Of a stretch of 11,726 nucleotides of DNA, positions 1-6,067 are shown piece by piece; within the stretch, counting starts at the first letter, position 1; every line of letters begins with the position of its first letter. Origin of the DNA: Geoglobus sp. (lineage in GTDB: Archaea; Halobacteriota; Archaeoglobi; Archaeoglobales; Archaeoglobaceae); the NCBI GenBank assembly GCA_027019885.1, contig JALUWC010000201.1, forward strand, positions 1 through 11,726, given 5' to 3'. The notes under the pieces are model-generated. The model was not told the DNA's origin, ran no database searches, and worked only from the letters and a program-made list of their open reading frames with translations. The position numbers were made by a program, and so were the translations under genes.

Positions 1-15
1 TCTTTTAATTTTTGT

Positions 16-52
16 TTTTTAATCTCCATTTTCAGGAGTCTTCAATTCTAAC
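16..52 (-). repeat. Degenerate terminal CRISPR repeat
   Basis: This copy differs from the other 17 repeats at three positions: two C-to-T changes near its plus-strand left end (positions 1 and 5), and an A-to-C change at position 28. Degeneration of the repeat furthest from the leader is common, so this marks the left end as the trailer. Only 15 bases precede it and they hold no recognisable feature. Confidence 0.85.
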
Positions 53-1332
53 GGGTGTGAGGAACTGTGGAATGAAATCCAGAAATTGGCTTTCAATCTC
101 CATTTTCAGGAGTCTTAAATTCTAACGTAGATCATTCGGCTTCACAACTGTCAGTTATCTACTATCTTTCAATCTCCATTTTCAGGAGTCTTAAATTCTA
201 ACCACTTTTTGCATGGTTGAGTTCAAGATTCCCTAAAACTGCTTTCAATCTCCATTTTCAGGAGTCTTAAATTCTAACGGTGTACGATATAAGCGAGTTT
301 ACGGAAGAGGTTAAGTGCTTTCAATCTCCATTTTCAGGAGTCTTAAATTCTAACTAAGAAAACAGAGAAACGTTGAAAGACTCAGCTAACATCTTTCAAT
401 CTCCATTTTCAGGAGTCTTAAATTCTAACGATGGTAGTGGTAACATTACCTATGTCTCAGATAGATTCTTTCAATCTCCATTTTCAGGAGTCTTAAATTC
501 TAACCTTGAATATAAAATATATGTATTGTAGAAACCTTTGTACTTTCAATCTCCATTTTCAGGAGTCTTAAATTCTAACAGTGTCTAAGATTCAATTGCA
601 ATGCCAATGGATTCTTCTTTCAATCTCCATTTTCAGGAGTCTTAAATTCTAACAAGAACTGATGATGTCAACATGCTTTGTGAAGTAGACTTTCAATCTC
701 CATTTTCAGGAGTCTTAAATTCTAACGGAAGATGCCCTTTAATTGAAACATGTGATCTTAAAGTCTTTCAATCTCCATTTTCAGGAGTCTTAAATTCTAA
801 CATTTCCTGTGGAATTTCATCTCCAGCTTCTAGTTCATATTCTGCTTTCAATCTCCATTTTCAGGAGTCTTAAATTCTAACGATGGTCAATCCGCCGTTG
901 AGGAAGGTTGAGATACCAGACTTTCAATCTCCATTTTCAGGAGTCTTAAATTCTAACTCCGGTAGCTGATAAGAGGAGGTTGAAGCCATGTAAAACTTTC
1001 AATCTCCATTTTCAGGAGTCTTAAATTCTAACAGTACAGGGCTGACAACCTGTCAAGGGAGGAAGACACCTTTCAATCTCCATTTTCAGGAGTCTTAAAT
1101 TCTAACCCACGATGAAGCGAGACCAGTAAACCCTGATACCCAGTCTTTCAATCTCCATTTTCAGGAGTCTTAAATTCTAACGACCATGAATTCTTAAAAG
1201 ATGAGAACGAGAATGTCAACTTTCAATCTCCATTTTCAGGAGTCTTAAATTCTAACCATCGAGTACCACAAAGGGTACATAGGTGGCTCAGTGATCTTTC
1301 AATCTCCATTTTCAGGAGTCTTAAATTCTAAC
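16..1332 (-). CRISPR. CRISPR array, 18 repeats and 17 spacers
   Basis: Eighteen 37-bp repeats begin at 16, 90, 166, 242, 318, 393, 468, 543, 617, 690, 765, 845, 921, 996, 1070, 1145, 1220 and 1296, separated by unique spacers of 36-43 bp. On the plus strand each repeat starts CTTTCAATCTCC and ends AAATTCTAAC; 17 copies are identical. The minus-strand reading ends in ATTGAAAG, the 8-nt 5' handle of crRNAs in many archaeal type I and type III systems, so transcription is most likely on the minus strand, with the leader at the right. The degenerate copy at the left end agrees with that being the old, trailer end. A short CTCC/GGAG dyad with a 7-nt loop lies inside the repeat, too weak to assign a subtype. 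No cas gene is in the window, so the effector type is unknown. Identity of 17 copies suggests the array has not been decaying for long. Confidence 0.98.
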
Positions 1333-1529
1333 CCGATCTATAATCTCTTTAGGGTAATTACACAACCTCTCACCCAATCTCTCCCCTAACACACCTAATC
1401 CACAAACAACAGACAATCCAACCCTCCCACACAAAGAGACATTAAAAAATCACTCTGCAAAGGAAACAAACTCATCAAAAACCGTAAAACTTATGTAGGA
1501 GGAGACGTAAGCCTCCTCCGGTGGTTTCA
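1333..1529. promoter_or_regulatory. CRISPR leader candidate / insertion-sequence left flank
   Basis: This non-coding stretch separates the last repeat from the transposase start. From about 1360 to 1435 the plus strand is almost free of G; read on the minus strand it is G/T-rich with several runs of two to four G. It lies at the expected leader side of a minus-strand array. A TATA-like GATTATAGAT on the minus strand (about 1346-1337) abuts the first repeat. A TTTAGGGT at 1348-1355 has an inverted match right of the transposase, so most of this stretch could instead belong to the insertion sequence. Both readings remain open. Confidence 0.45.
1498..1519. repeat. Perfect 7-bp inverted repeat before transposase
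   Basis: GGAGGAG at 1498-1504 pairs with CTCCTCC at 1513-1519 around an 8-nt loop. In RNA the hairpin would end just before GGTGG, the likely ribosome binding site of the transposase ATG at 1530. The left arm is itself purine-rich and SD-like, so the structure could hide or position the start region. This resembles the structures that shield IS transposase genes from read-through expression; that role is inferred. Confidence 0.5.
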
Positions 1530-2573
1530 ATGCAAATCCCGCTGGTAGTCTGCCGAACAGACTACAGATGGCAGTTATTATCAAAAATACTTAATATTTT
1601 CGATTTAAGGAAGGTGAAGAAGGTCATTACAAAGTACACCAACCTAAAAGCAATTCCGGTGTTAAAGATCGTAACAACTTCAATGTTCTTCTCAACCAGA
1701 ATAAGCCATGTTGTCAGCGAATTAAAGCAAAGAGAGGAGTTAAGAGAGTTTATGGGAATAGAAGAGGAAGAAGTGCCTAAAGAAAGCTACGTCTACACTT
1801 TCCTTTCAAAGTTCAGCTTAAATGGATTCATAAACATGATTCTGAGAATTCTGAATGCCATTACGAAGAGAAGAGCTAGGAATTCTAAGCTCATCGTGGA
1901 TTGCACTGACATCAGCATAGATGTAAACTGGTTCAGGAATCCTGTCAGGCAGAAAGATTTGGAAGGGAAAGCGTATAAGTGGGGATATTCTTCGAAGGGG
2001 AAGTTTATTGGCATGAAGCTCACGCTTGTTTTGGAGTATCCTTCTATGAAGCCTTTACTGTTCTTGCTGCATCCAGCAAACAGGCATGAGGCAAGGATAT
2101 TCAGAGAGGTCATGGAAGAGCTTAGAAGGAGGAGAATAGTAAGGAGTGGAGATATGGTGATCATGGATAAAGGCTTTTATGCTTACAAGAACTATCTGGT
2201 TGGGATTAATGAGTACAGAGTCATTCCTCTGATCTTTCCTCGAAGCAACTTTGACATTGAAAGGCTTGACGGTTTGCTGAGCTACCCTTTGAGTATTTTT
2301 AGCTCTAAGAATTTGAAGAGTGAGATTAAGCTGTTTAAGGGTTTAAAGGCTAAGCTGATGAATTTGCTGCAGAGATGGGAGGATTTTAAGTCTGTGAGAT
2401 CTGTGATTGAAGATGTTTTCAAGCTCGCAAAGTCATTCAGTTTGAGGAAATTGCACCGCTATACGAGGAGGTCTGTTTACAAATTCGTGGCTGTTAATGT
2501 CTTTTTGGTTGGCGTGGTTGTTGCTCTGGGTTTCAGAGAAAAAAAGAAGTTACAAAGGTTGGCTGAGATGTGA
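1530..2573 (+). CDS. IS4-family-like DDE transposase
   Basis: This 347-residue protein would cut and rejoin DNA at the ends of its insertion sequence with an RNase H-fold DDE catalytic core. Visible candidates for the triad are Asp124 in VDCTD, Asp213 in VIMDKGFY and Glu294 in VRSVIEDVFKLAK. The last motif has the R-(3)-E-(6)-K spacing (Arg290, Glu294, Lys301) of the IS4 C-terminal signature, although the usual upstream Tyr is not present. The N-terminal 110 residues are basic and helical, as expected for DNA binding, and a hydrophobic helix closes the C-terminus (FVAVNVFLVGVVVALGF). Length is normal for the family and no stop or frameshift is seen, so it may be active. I take ATG 1530, which has GGTGG 5 bases upstream, over GTG 1521. 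It stands alone, apart from the provirus genes, and belongs to the host side of the junction. Confidence 0.88.
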   Translation: MQIPLVVCRTDYRWQLLSKILNIFDLRKVKKVITKYTNLKAIPVLKIVTTSMFFSTRISHVVSELKQREELREFMGIEEEEVPKESYVYTFLSKFSLNGFINMILRILNAITKRRARNSKLIVDCTDISIDVNWFRNPVRQKDLEGKAYKWGYSSKGKFIGMKLTLVLEYPSMKPLLFLLHPANRHEARIFREVMEELRRRRIVRSGDMVIMDKGFYAYKNYLVGINEYRVIPLIFPRSNFDIERLDGLLSYPLSIFSSKNLKSEIKLFKGLKAKLMNLLQRWEDFKSVRSVIEDVFKLAKSFSLRKLHRYTRRSVYKFVAVNVFLVGVVVALGFREKKKLQRLAEM

Positions 2574-2589
2574 TTTGGGAAGGACCCTA

Positions 2590-2601
2590 AATCTTTATAA
2601 G
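2590..2601 (+). promoter_or_regulatory. TATA box of the tRNA-Arg gene
   Basis: AATCTTTATAAG matches an archaeal BRE/TATA element and lies about 45 bases before the tRNA 5' end, leaving room for a short leader trimmed by RNase P. Because the tRNA is broken here by the element, this host promoter now points into the integrase gene and could drive it in the integrated state; that consequence is inferred. Confidence 0.6.
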
Positions 2602-2644
2602 CAGATGGAAGGTGGGCTGTAATACCTCAAGGCAATCCAGTAAT

Positions 2645-2687
2645 GGGCCCGTGGCTCAGCATGGATAGAGCGACGGCCTTCTAAGCC
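2645..2687 (+). tRNA. 5' half of tRNA-Arg(UCU), truncated
   Basis: The acceptor strand GGGCCCG (2645-2651), TG, D stem GCTC/GAGC (2654-2657 and 2668-2671), and an anticodon arm with loop CTTCTAA (2678-2684) fit a tRNA with anticodon TCT at 2680-2682, so tRNA-Arg. The anticodon stem pairs for only three base pairs (GGC with GCC); the next bases should be GT but are CA. No T arm or 3' acceptor strand follows, and I found no 3' exon further on, so an intron does not explain it. The gene is interrupted by the integrated element. An intact copy, rebuilt by the element's own att sequence, is expected at the other end of the provirus. Confidence 0.88.
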
Positions 2688-2691
2688 CACG
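2645..2691. other. Provirus attachment site (att) within tRNA-Arg
   Basis: The host/virus boundary lies at or just after the point where tRNA identity ends (2687). The shared core is therefore at most about 43 bp, covering the tRNA from its 5' end to the anticodon stem, and may be shorter. SSV-type elements use a core of similar size. The frame of the downstream integrase is open through the whole core back to a TAA at 2641-2643, giving codons for ARGSAWIERRPSKPT. This is expected if attP lies inside the integrase gene of the free form. Confidence 0.75.
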
Positions 2692-3615
2692 ATGGAGGAA
2701 TACAGCCACGAGAGATTTCATCACCCGAAGAATATAATAAACTGGGATGAAATTAGAGAGAACGTGGAAATAATAGGAAGGGGAAAAGAGAAGACAAAAG
2801 CCAGAGGGGATTTTGCAGACTACTTAAAGAAGGAAAAGAAGCCACCAATTGTGGATGAAAGGACAATAGCCGAATATGTGAGGATTCTTGACAAACATCT
2901 CTCAGGGAAAGTAATTCATTCTAAAGAAGAGCTCAGAGAAGTTGTTTACAGTGTGGAAAGAAATTACAATAACTTCGTTAAGGCAATGAGAAATCTGATA
3001 CACTACCTTGTTAGCAGAGATAAGCTTGATAAATTCGTTGCCAGCGAGTATTTAGAGATTTTGAAAGTCAGGGAGACTGGAGCAAGGGAAATATACCCAA
3101 GCAATGAAGATATTGTAAAAGCATGGAAGTATATACGAGAAAAATGGGGTAAGATTGATGAAATGCTTTTCAAATTCTTAGTGTTTACAGGAGTAAGGCT
3201 TGAACATGCATACAAAGTTCTTAAAGACTTTAACCCAGACATGGTGGAGTATTACGATGGGGTTGCTGTAATCAGGATTGGATGGACTTCAAAAGGCAAA
3301 AAGAAGGGGTATATGGCTATTATGCCTGCTAAATTTGCCAGGAAACTTCAAAAACTTCCAGACAATTACAGCTATGACATGACAACAAACAGAATGAATG
3401 TCCCAGCGGAAATAACAAAACAGAAAGTTTCAGCAGTCACAGTAAGGAAATGGGCTGATAACTTCTTTGTTAGAAACAGAATTCCAAATGAAATAAGCGA
3501 CTTCATGCAGGGAAGGGCAAGCCTCACAGTTGGCTCTAAAAATTACCTGGACAAAATTAACTTGGCAATTGATTTTTACAGGGAGGTTGTTGATAAGTTC
3601 CCTATACCAACCTAA
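2692..3615 (+). CDS. int: Archaeal SSV-type tyrosine integrase, likely C-terminal part
   Basis: A site-specific recombinase that would integrate and excise the element at the tRNA-Arg gene. The visible protein is 307 residues. An N-terminal helical DNA-binding part (about 50-125) precedes the catalytic domain. Catalytic candidates are Arg169 in FTGVR, Arg252 in VTVRKW (the usual His of HxxR is replaced by Val249), the QGRAS block at 273-277 and the nucleophile Tyr285 in KNYLDK. The block RNRIPNEISDFMQGRAS is typical of integrases of Sulfolobus SSV viruses and euryarchaeal proviruses. The frame is open upstream through the tRNA half, so the gene in the free circular form probably starts further upstream and the N-terminal piece lies at the other provirus end. 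ATG 2692 has no clear ribosome binding site, which supports this view. As it stands the catalytic part is complete and could be made from the tRNA promoter. Confidence 0.92.
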   Translation: MEEYSHERFHHPKNIINWDEIRENVEIIGRGKEKTKARGDFADYLKKEKKPPIVDERTIAEYVRILDKHLSGKVIHSKEELREVVYSVERNYNNFVKAMRNLIHYLVSRDKLDKFVASEYLEILKVRETGAREIYPSNEDIVKAWKYIREKWGKIDEMLFKFLVFTGVRLEHAYKVLKDFNPDMVEYYDGVAVIRIGWTSKGKKKGYMAIMPAKFARKLQKLPDNYSYDMTTNRMNVPAEITKQKVSAVTVRKWADNFFVRNRIPNEISDFMQGRASLTVGSKNYLDKINLAIDFYREVVDKFPIPT

Positions 3616-3632
3616 TTTTTATACAATTTTTT
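3613..3632 (+). terminator. Oligo-T terminator after integrase
   Basis: TTTTT at 3616-3620 and TTTTTT at 3627-3632 follow the integrase stop directly. T-tracts are sufficient to end transcription in archaea. They lie inside the 3' end of the convergent minus-strand gene, so integrase transcription would be stopped before it runs deep into antisense of the virion operon. Confidence 0.5.
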
Positions 3633-3942
3633 GCTTAATCTGTTGTTTTAACTGTCTGTATTGCTGTCTCATAGTCTTCAGGTTTGTTGTATCTCCTTCA
3701 ATCAGCTTTTCAAGGATTTGTTCTTTTAATTGCCTTATCTGGATGTTATGCTGTTCTTTTTGTGACATTTCAGGCTCGACAGTAATCGCATTGAGCTCTG
3801 CTCTCGTTTTAACTTCAACAATGTCATACTTTGTGGTATCGAACTCATGTTCTCCTGCTGGTAGATCAAACTTAACCCTAATTTTTCCTGTAGCTTTCTC
3901 TACGAGGTAGCCCAATCCAGTCTTCAATTTTATTCTGGTCAT
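3619..3942 (-). CDS. Hypothetical coiled-coil protein, last gene of virion operon
   Basis: I do not recognise a family for this 107-residue protein. The N-terminal half is beta-like (RIKLKTGLGYLVEKATGKIRV, then an acidic stretch), and the C-terminal 45 residues are a Gln/Lys-rich helix with coiled-coil character (QLKEQILEKLIEG, then RQQYRQLKQQIKQKIV). ATG 3942 overlaps the stop of the spike gene by 4 bp (ATGA) and has GGAGGTGA just upstream, so the two are translationally coupled. This start is preferred over GTG 3960. A globular head plus coil directly after a spike gene suggests a spike accessory, chaperone or anchoring protein; this is inference from context. Confidence 0.8.
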   Translation of the reverse strand: MTRIKLKTGLGYLVEKATGKIRVKFDLPAGEHEFDTTKYDIVEVKTRAELNAITVEPEMSQKEQHNIQIRQLKEQILEKLIEGDTTNLKTMRQQYRQLKQQIKQKIV

Positions 3943-4568
3943 ATGGTCACCTCCCACCACATATATAAGAAATTACCTGAATCTGCTGCCCGTACCTTAT
4001 AATAGAAATTTGGTGGAACAACAAAGACAATTGATGTGTACAATAAGTTGGAGGTCGCATTACGTGAACGTGCTTGTTCATCTGTGGCTCCTACATTTCC
4101 AGTAAAAGCACTAATATCTAAGCTTGTGCCGACACCTATGTAAACAGTAACAAGAACCAATAAGTACTTACCTGTTGTGTTCTGATATATTGTTCCCAAA
4201 CTCCTCAGACCATTAAAATTCTGTAAATTGGAGGTTTTTACGACATCTGGCAGGTTTGCAACTGGCACATGAGAATTTGCATCGAGAGGTGCATATCCAT
4301 TTGCTGCTCCCTTATTTGCTACCTGCTCAAAGTCTGTTGCATGCTTACCATCAACAGTGTCTGCATCTTTACCAGTCAATGGAGTTGGTATTCTCGAAAG
4401 TGGAACAAGTGAGTTTGCATCAAGATCGCAGTATCCATTTGCTGCTCCCTTATTTGCTACCTGCTCAAAGTCTGTTGCATGCTTACCATCAACTGTGTCT
4501 GCATCCTTAGCCTGATCTATTATTCCATCCGCATCTTTATCATACTGGCTTTTCTTCATCAGAGCCAT
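3939..4568 (-). CDS. Spike or fibre protein with tandem repeats, probable host-binding
   Basis: This 209-residue protein resembles phage tail-fibre and spike proteins. The N-terminus has a Ca-binding-like stretch DKDADGIID. Two 46-residue repeats follow, each built from DADTVDGKHATDF, EQVANKGAANGY and LDANSxVP; these DTVDGxHAxDF and NGYAPLDxNxxVP motifs are common in trimeric phage fibres. The C-terminal ~95 residues look like a beta-sandwich receptor-binding head, with IYQNTTGKYLLVLV and FVVPPNFYYKVRA and an aromatic end. It probably forms a trimeric spike at a capsid vertex and contacts the host surface. ATG 4568 with GAGGTGA 5 bases upstream is preferred over GTG 4577. It lies between a small beta protein and a coiled-coil protein and overlaps the latter by 4 bp. 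Confidence 0.82.
   Translation of the reverse strand: MALMKKSQYDKDADGIIDQAKDADTVDGKHATDFEQVANKGAANGYCDLDANSLVPLSRIPTPLTGKDADTVDGKHATDFEQVANKGAANGYAPLDANSHVPVANLPDVVKTSNLQNFNGLRSLGTIYQNTTGKYLLVLVTVYIGVGTSLDISAFTGNVGATDEQARSRNATSNLLYTSIVFVVPPNFYYKVRAADSGNFLYMWWEVTI
4294..4505 (-). repeat. Near-identical 138-bp tandem repeat inside spike gene
   Basis: Positions 4294-4355 and 4432-4493 are identical over 62 bp, and after one mismatch a further 11 bp agree (4357-4367 and 4495-4505). The period is 138 bp, or 46 codons. Silent sites match as well, so the copies are recent duplicates or are kept alike by recombination. The less conserved remainder of the period encodes the linkers. Confidence 0.95.
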
Positions 4569-4578
4569 CTTTTTCACC

Positions 4579-4974
4579 TCATTTTGCCGAAATCAAGGCT
4601 GTGACATCTATTGCTGCTCCAGCTGTAACAACAAGCTTCACATACCTGAAGCCGATAAAATCCCAGTCATCCCATATTCCTGTTCCTGTTGCAGAATGGG
4701 TGTTAGCGGTATCATACCAGTTTGTGTTATCCAGGCTAACCTGAATTTTACAATCACATGCTCCGCTGAATTCAACATGCCAATGCACCAACTGTTTATT
4801 TTCCGTATCAAGTGTAAGCTCAAAACTTGTTACTCCTGTTTTACTATCTGATGCATTTTTTGTTGGTTCTGGTGTTACAGCTTCTTCTGACTTTGTCGGC
4901 TTGTCCTCGATTCCTATTCTTGTCAAAGTGATTTTCTTGAAGTCCTCATAACCTTTTATGTTGCTTAAAGGCAT
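4579..4974 (-). CDS. Small beta-rich virion protein candidate
   Basis: This 131-residue protein is not assigned to a family. Residues 1-45 are polar, with Pro/Thr/Glu-rich linker sequence (EDKPTKSEEAVTPEPTKN). Residues about 48-131 alternate hydrophobic and polar residues as a beta-sandwich would: FELTLDTENKQLVHWHVEF, KIQVSLDNTNWYDTA, and RYVKLVVTAG near the end. This pattern is seen in phage baseplate and spike domains and in carbohydrate-binding sandwiches. ATG 4974 has GAGGTGATC at good spacing. It precedes the spike gene by 10 bases in the same operon and may form the spike base or a vertex component; that is inferred. The linker motif PTKSEE recurs in the protein at 5422-5781. Confidence 0.75.
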   Translation of the reverse strand: MPLSNIKGYEDFKKITLTRIGIEDKPTKSEEAVTPEPTKNASDSKTGVTSFELTLDTENKQLVHWHVEFSGACDCKIQVSLDNTNWYDTANTHSATGTGIWDDWDFIGFRYVKLVVTAGAAIDVTALISAK

Positions 4975-4978
4975 AAGA

Positions 4979-5419
4979 TCACCTCTTCAATATTTTCATG
5001 AGTAAAAGCAAGCCTCCTCCAAGAATAAGCCATTTTTTTACATCCCTTCTCCTTTCATTTACTGTTTCAGAAAGATGAGTTGCTGGTTTGGGTGTTGGGG
5101 TTGCTGTTTTGGGTGGGACGTGAGATGTTGTCGATAATTCTTTCGACTTCTTCCAGGAAGCGGATCTTACGCTTGACTGTCTGGGAGGAGTTCCACCAGT
5201 AGCTTTGGCAGGTTTTTCAATCATTCTGAATACTTTTGCTGTTTTATTTGCTCTTGGGAAATAAAATAGAGCGACCACAACTCCCCCATTCTCCACACTC
5301 CCGTAGTTTGTGTTTTTAGCTGTGAAAGCTCCGTAGCGATGCATGAGCTTGATCAGCTCCTGATTAAGGTTTGAAGTCTCGATTACTTCACCATTTATGA
5401 TAATTCTCCACTTAACCAT
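4979..5419 (-). CDS. Membrane-anchored hypothetical virion protein
   Basis: This 146-residue protein is not recognised. The N-terminal 70 residues look like a small alpha/beta domain (VKWRIIINGEVIETSN, then a Gly-rich strand pair GGVVVALFYFP). A low-complexity linker of Pro, Thr, Ser and Lys follows (about 72-122), and the C-terminus holds a single membrane helix (WLILGGGLLLLMKIL) flanked by positive charge. The layout of an exposed head, flexible stalk and C-terminal anchor fits a protein bridging a virus membrane and the capsid shell. ATG 5419 has GGAGGTG 8 bases upstream, whereas the upstream GTG/TTG options lie inside the preceding gene. It starts 2 bp after the stop of that gene. Confidence 0.78.
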   Translation of the reverse strand: MVKWRIIINGEVIETSNLNQELIKLMHRYGAFTAKNTNYGSVENGGVVVALFYFPRANKTAKVFRMIEKPAKATGGTPPRQSSVRSASWKKSKELSTTSHVPPKTATPTPKPATHLSETVNERRRDVKKWLILGGGLLLLMKILKR

Positions 5420-5421
5420 CC

Positions 5422-5781
5422 TTAACCCACCTCCTTCAACAGGCATAGCTCTTCCGGAGTAAGCAATTCAACAAACAACACGCATGAGTGGTCATTTGTA
5501 TCAAAATTCACTCCAAGAATCATTAATTCCCCTTCTGAAACTCTCTCGTAGATTCTGAATTCCAGATTGGTGTCATCTCCTGTTATAAACTCCTCAGACT
5601 TTGTTGGAGTCGGCAAAATCAAGTTACCATTAACTTCAATCTGAATTCCAGCAGTGTAAGCCCAGCCTGATGGTATGTCAATATAAACTCTTGTTATTAT
5701 TCCTTCAGGGACGTTCTCTTTGATTAATTCAGTTCTCTGACTTGTTGAAGCCGGAATTGTAATTGTGAAGGGCAGAATCAT
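5422..5781 (-). CDS. Small beta-barrel-like virion protein candidate
   Basis: This 119-residue protein is almost entirely short beta-like segments: FTITIPASTSQRT, RVYIDIPSGWAYTAGIQIEVNG, LEFRIYERVSEGELMILGVNFD and CVLFVELLT. It has no membrane helix or cysteine pattern. The run of a strand, a Pro-Ser-Gly turn, a strand, then a paired acidic loop and an N-x-D strand resembles small phage structural beta proteins, and a single jelly-roll penton or vertex protein is a reasonable guess. ATG 5781 is 1 base after the upstream stop and has GAGGTGAG at about 8 bases. The upstream in-frame GTG overlaps that ribosome binding site and is unlikely. Confidence 0.75.
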   Translation of the reverse strand: MILPFTITIPASTSQRTELIKENVPEGIITRVYIDIPSGWAYTAGIQIEVNGNLILPTPTKSEEFITGDDTNLEFRIYERVSEGELMILGVNFDTNDHSCVLFVELLTPEELCLLKEVG

Positions 5782-5782
5782 T

Positions 5783-6067
5783 TTAAATCTCACCTCTTAC
5801 ATGCATTTTCTTCAACCTCTCCATAACAGTTGTAATTCTTCTGGCAAGAATCTCATTCCTGTTCTTGTTCCATATTCTGATGAGATTGAGCCTCCTGATT
5901 GTTGTTGCATAGCTGTCTTTCTTTGCCATTCTCTTTGCCTCGTTGAGCAGATTTTTGACTGAACTGAATGCCTTATCACTCCACACACCTGATTTTATTG
6001 TAATCTCCTTGCATCTCCTTCTGTTTCCTTTCCTGACGCAGATTTTAGCCTTCTTTTTCTTCGTCAT
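5783..6067 (-). CDS. Small basic protein, possible nucleic-acid binding
   Basis: This 94-residue, strongly basic protein begins MTKKKKAKICVRKGNRRRC, with two cysteines bracketing a basic loop, and continues as helices rich in Lys/Arg (RRLNLIRIWNKNRNEILARRITTVMERLKKMH). No membrane helix is present. ATG 6067 overlaps the previous stop by 4 bp (ATGA) and has GGTGAG just upstream; a longer frame to 6148 would run antiparallel to no signal and gives an implausible Cys-rich N-terminus. A genome-condensing or capsid-interior protein would fit the charge and the place in the operon; I cannot assign a family. Confidence 0.78.
   Translation of the reverse strand: MTKKKKAKICVRKGNRRRCKEITIKSGVWSDKAFSSVKNLLNEAKRMAKKDSYATTIRRLNLIRIWNKNRNEILARRITTVMERLKKMHVRGEI

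Larger units (their letters stand above)
1348..2591 (+). mobile_element. IS4-type insertion sequence (tentative limits)
   Basis: The transposase at 1530-2573 lies between TTTAGGGT (1348-1355) and its exact inverted match ACCCTAAA (2584-2591). Beyond these 8 bp, only about half of the next 15 inner positions agree. The right copy sits 10 bp after the transposase stop, a typical place for an IS end. No convincing target-site duplication is seen outside them, only a short TCT-like similarity. If these limits are right, the element inserted about 15 bp from the leader-proximal CRISPR repeat. If the left end is nearer the transposase, the leader may be intact. The element itself is likely; its ends are uncertain. 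Confidence 0.5.

Noticed and set aside
673..873. Plus-strand open frame of 66 codons
   Set aside because: It lies entirely within CRISPR repeats and spacers and contains the translated repeat twice; not a gene.
16..1332. Self-targeting spacers against the adjacent provirus
   Set aside because: Reading the spacers against the provirus by eye on both strands gave no match; a computed search would be needed to exclude imperfect matches.
1793..2164. Minus-strand frame of 123 codons inside the transposase
   Set aside because: A shadow of the transposase with no ribosome binding site.
2645..2900. Intron-containing tRNA-Arg as an explanation for the missing 3' half
   Set aside because: No 3' exon with T arm and complementary acceptor strand was found downstream, and a good integrase gene begins at once.
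3530..3910. Plus-strand frame of 126 codons
   Set aside because: Antisense to the coiled-coil gene with a Cys/Phe-rich, implausible product; starts inside the integrase gene.
4294..4505. Spike repeats as a diversity-generating retroelement
   Set aside because: The copies are identical rather than adenine-mutated, and no reverse transcriptase is present in the window.
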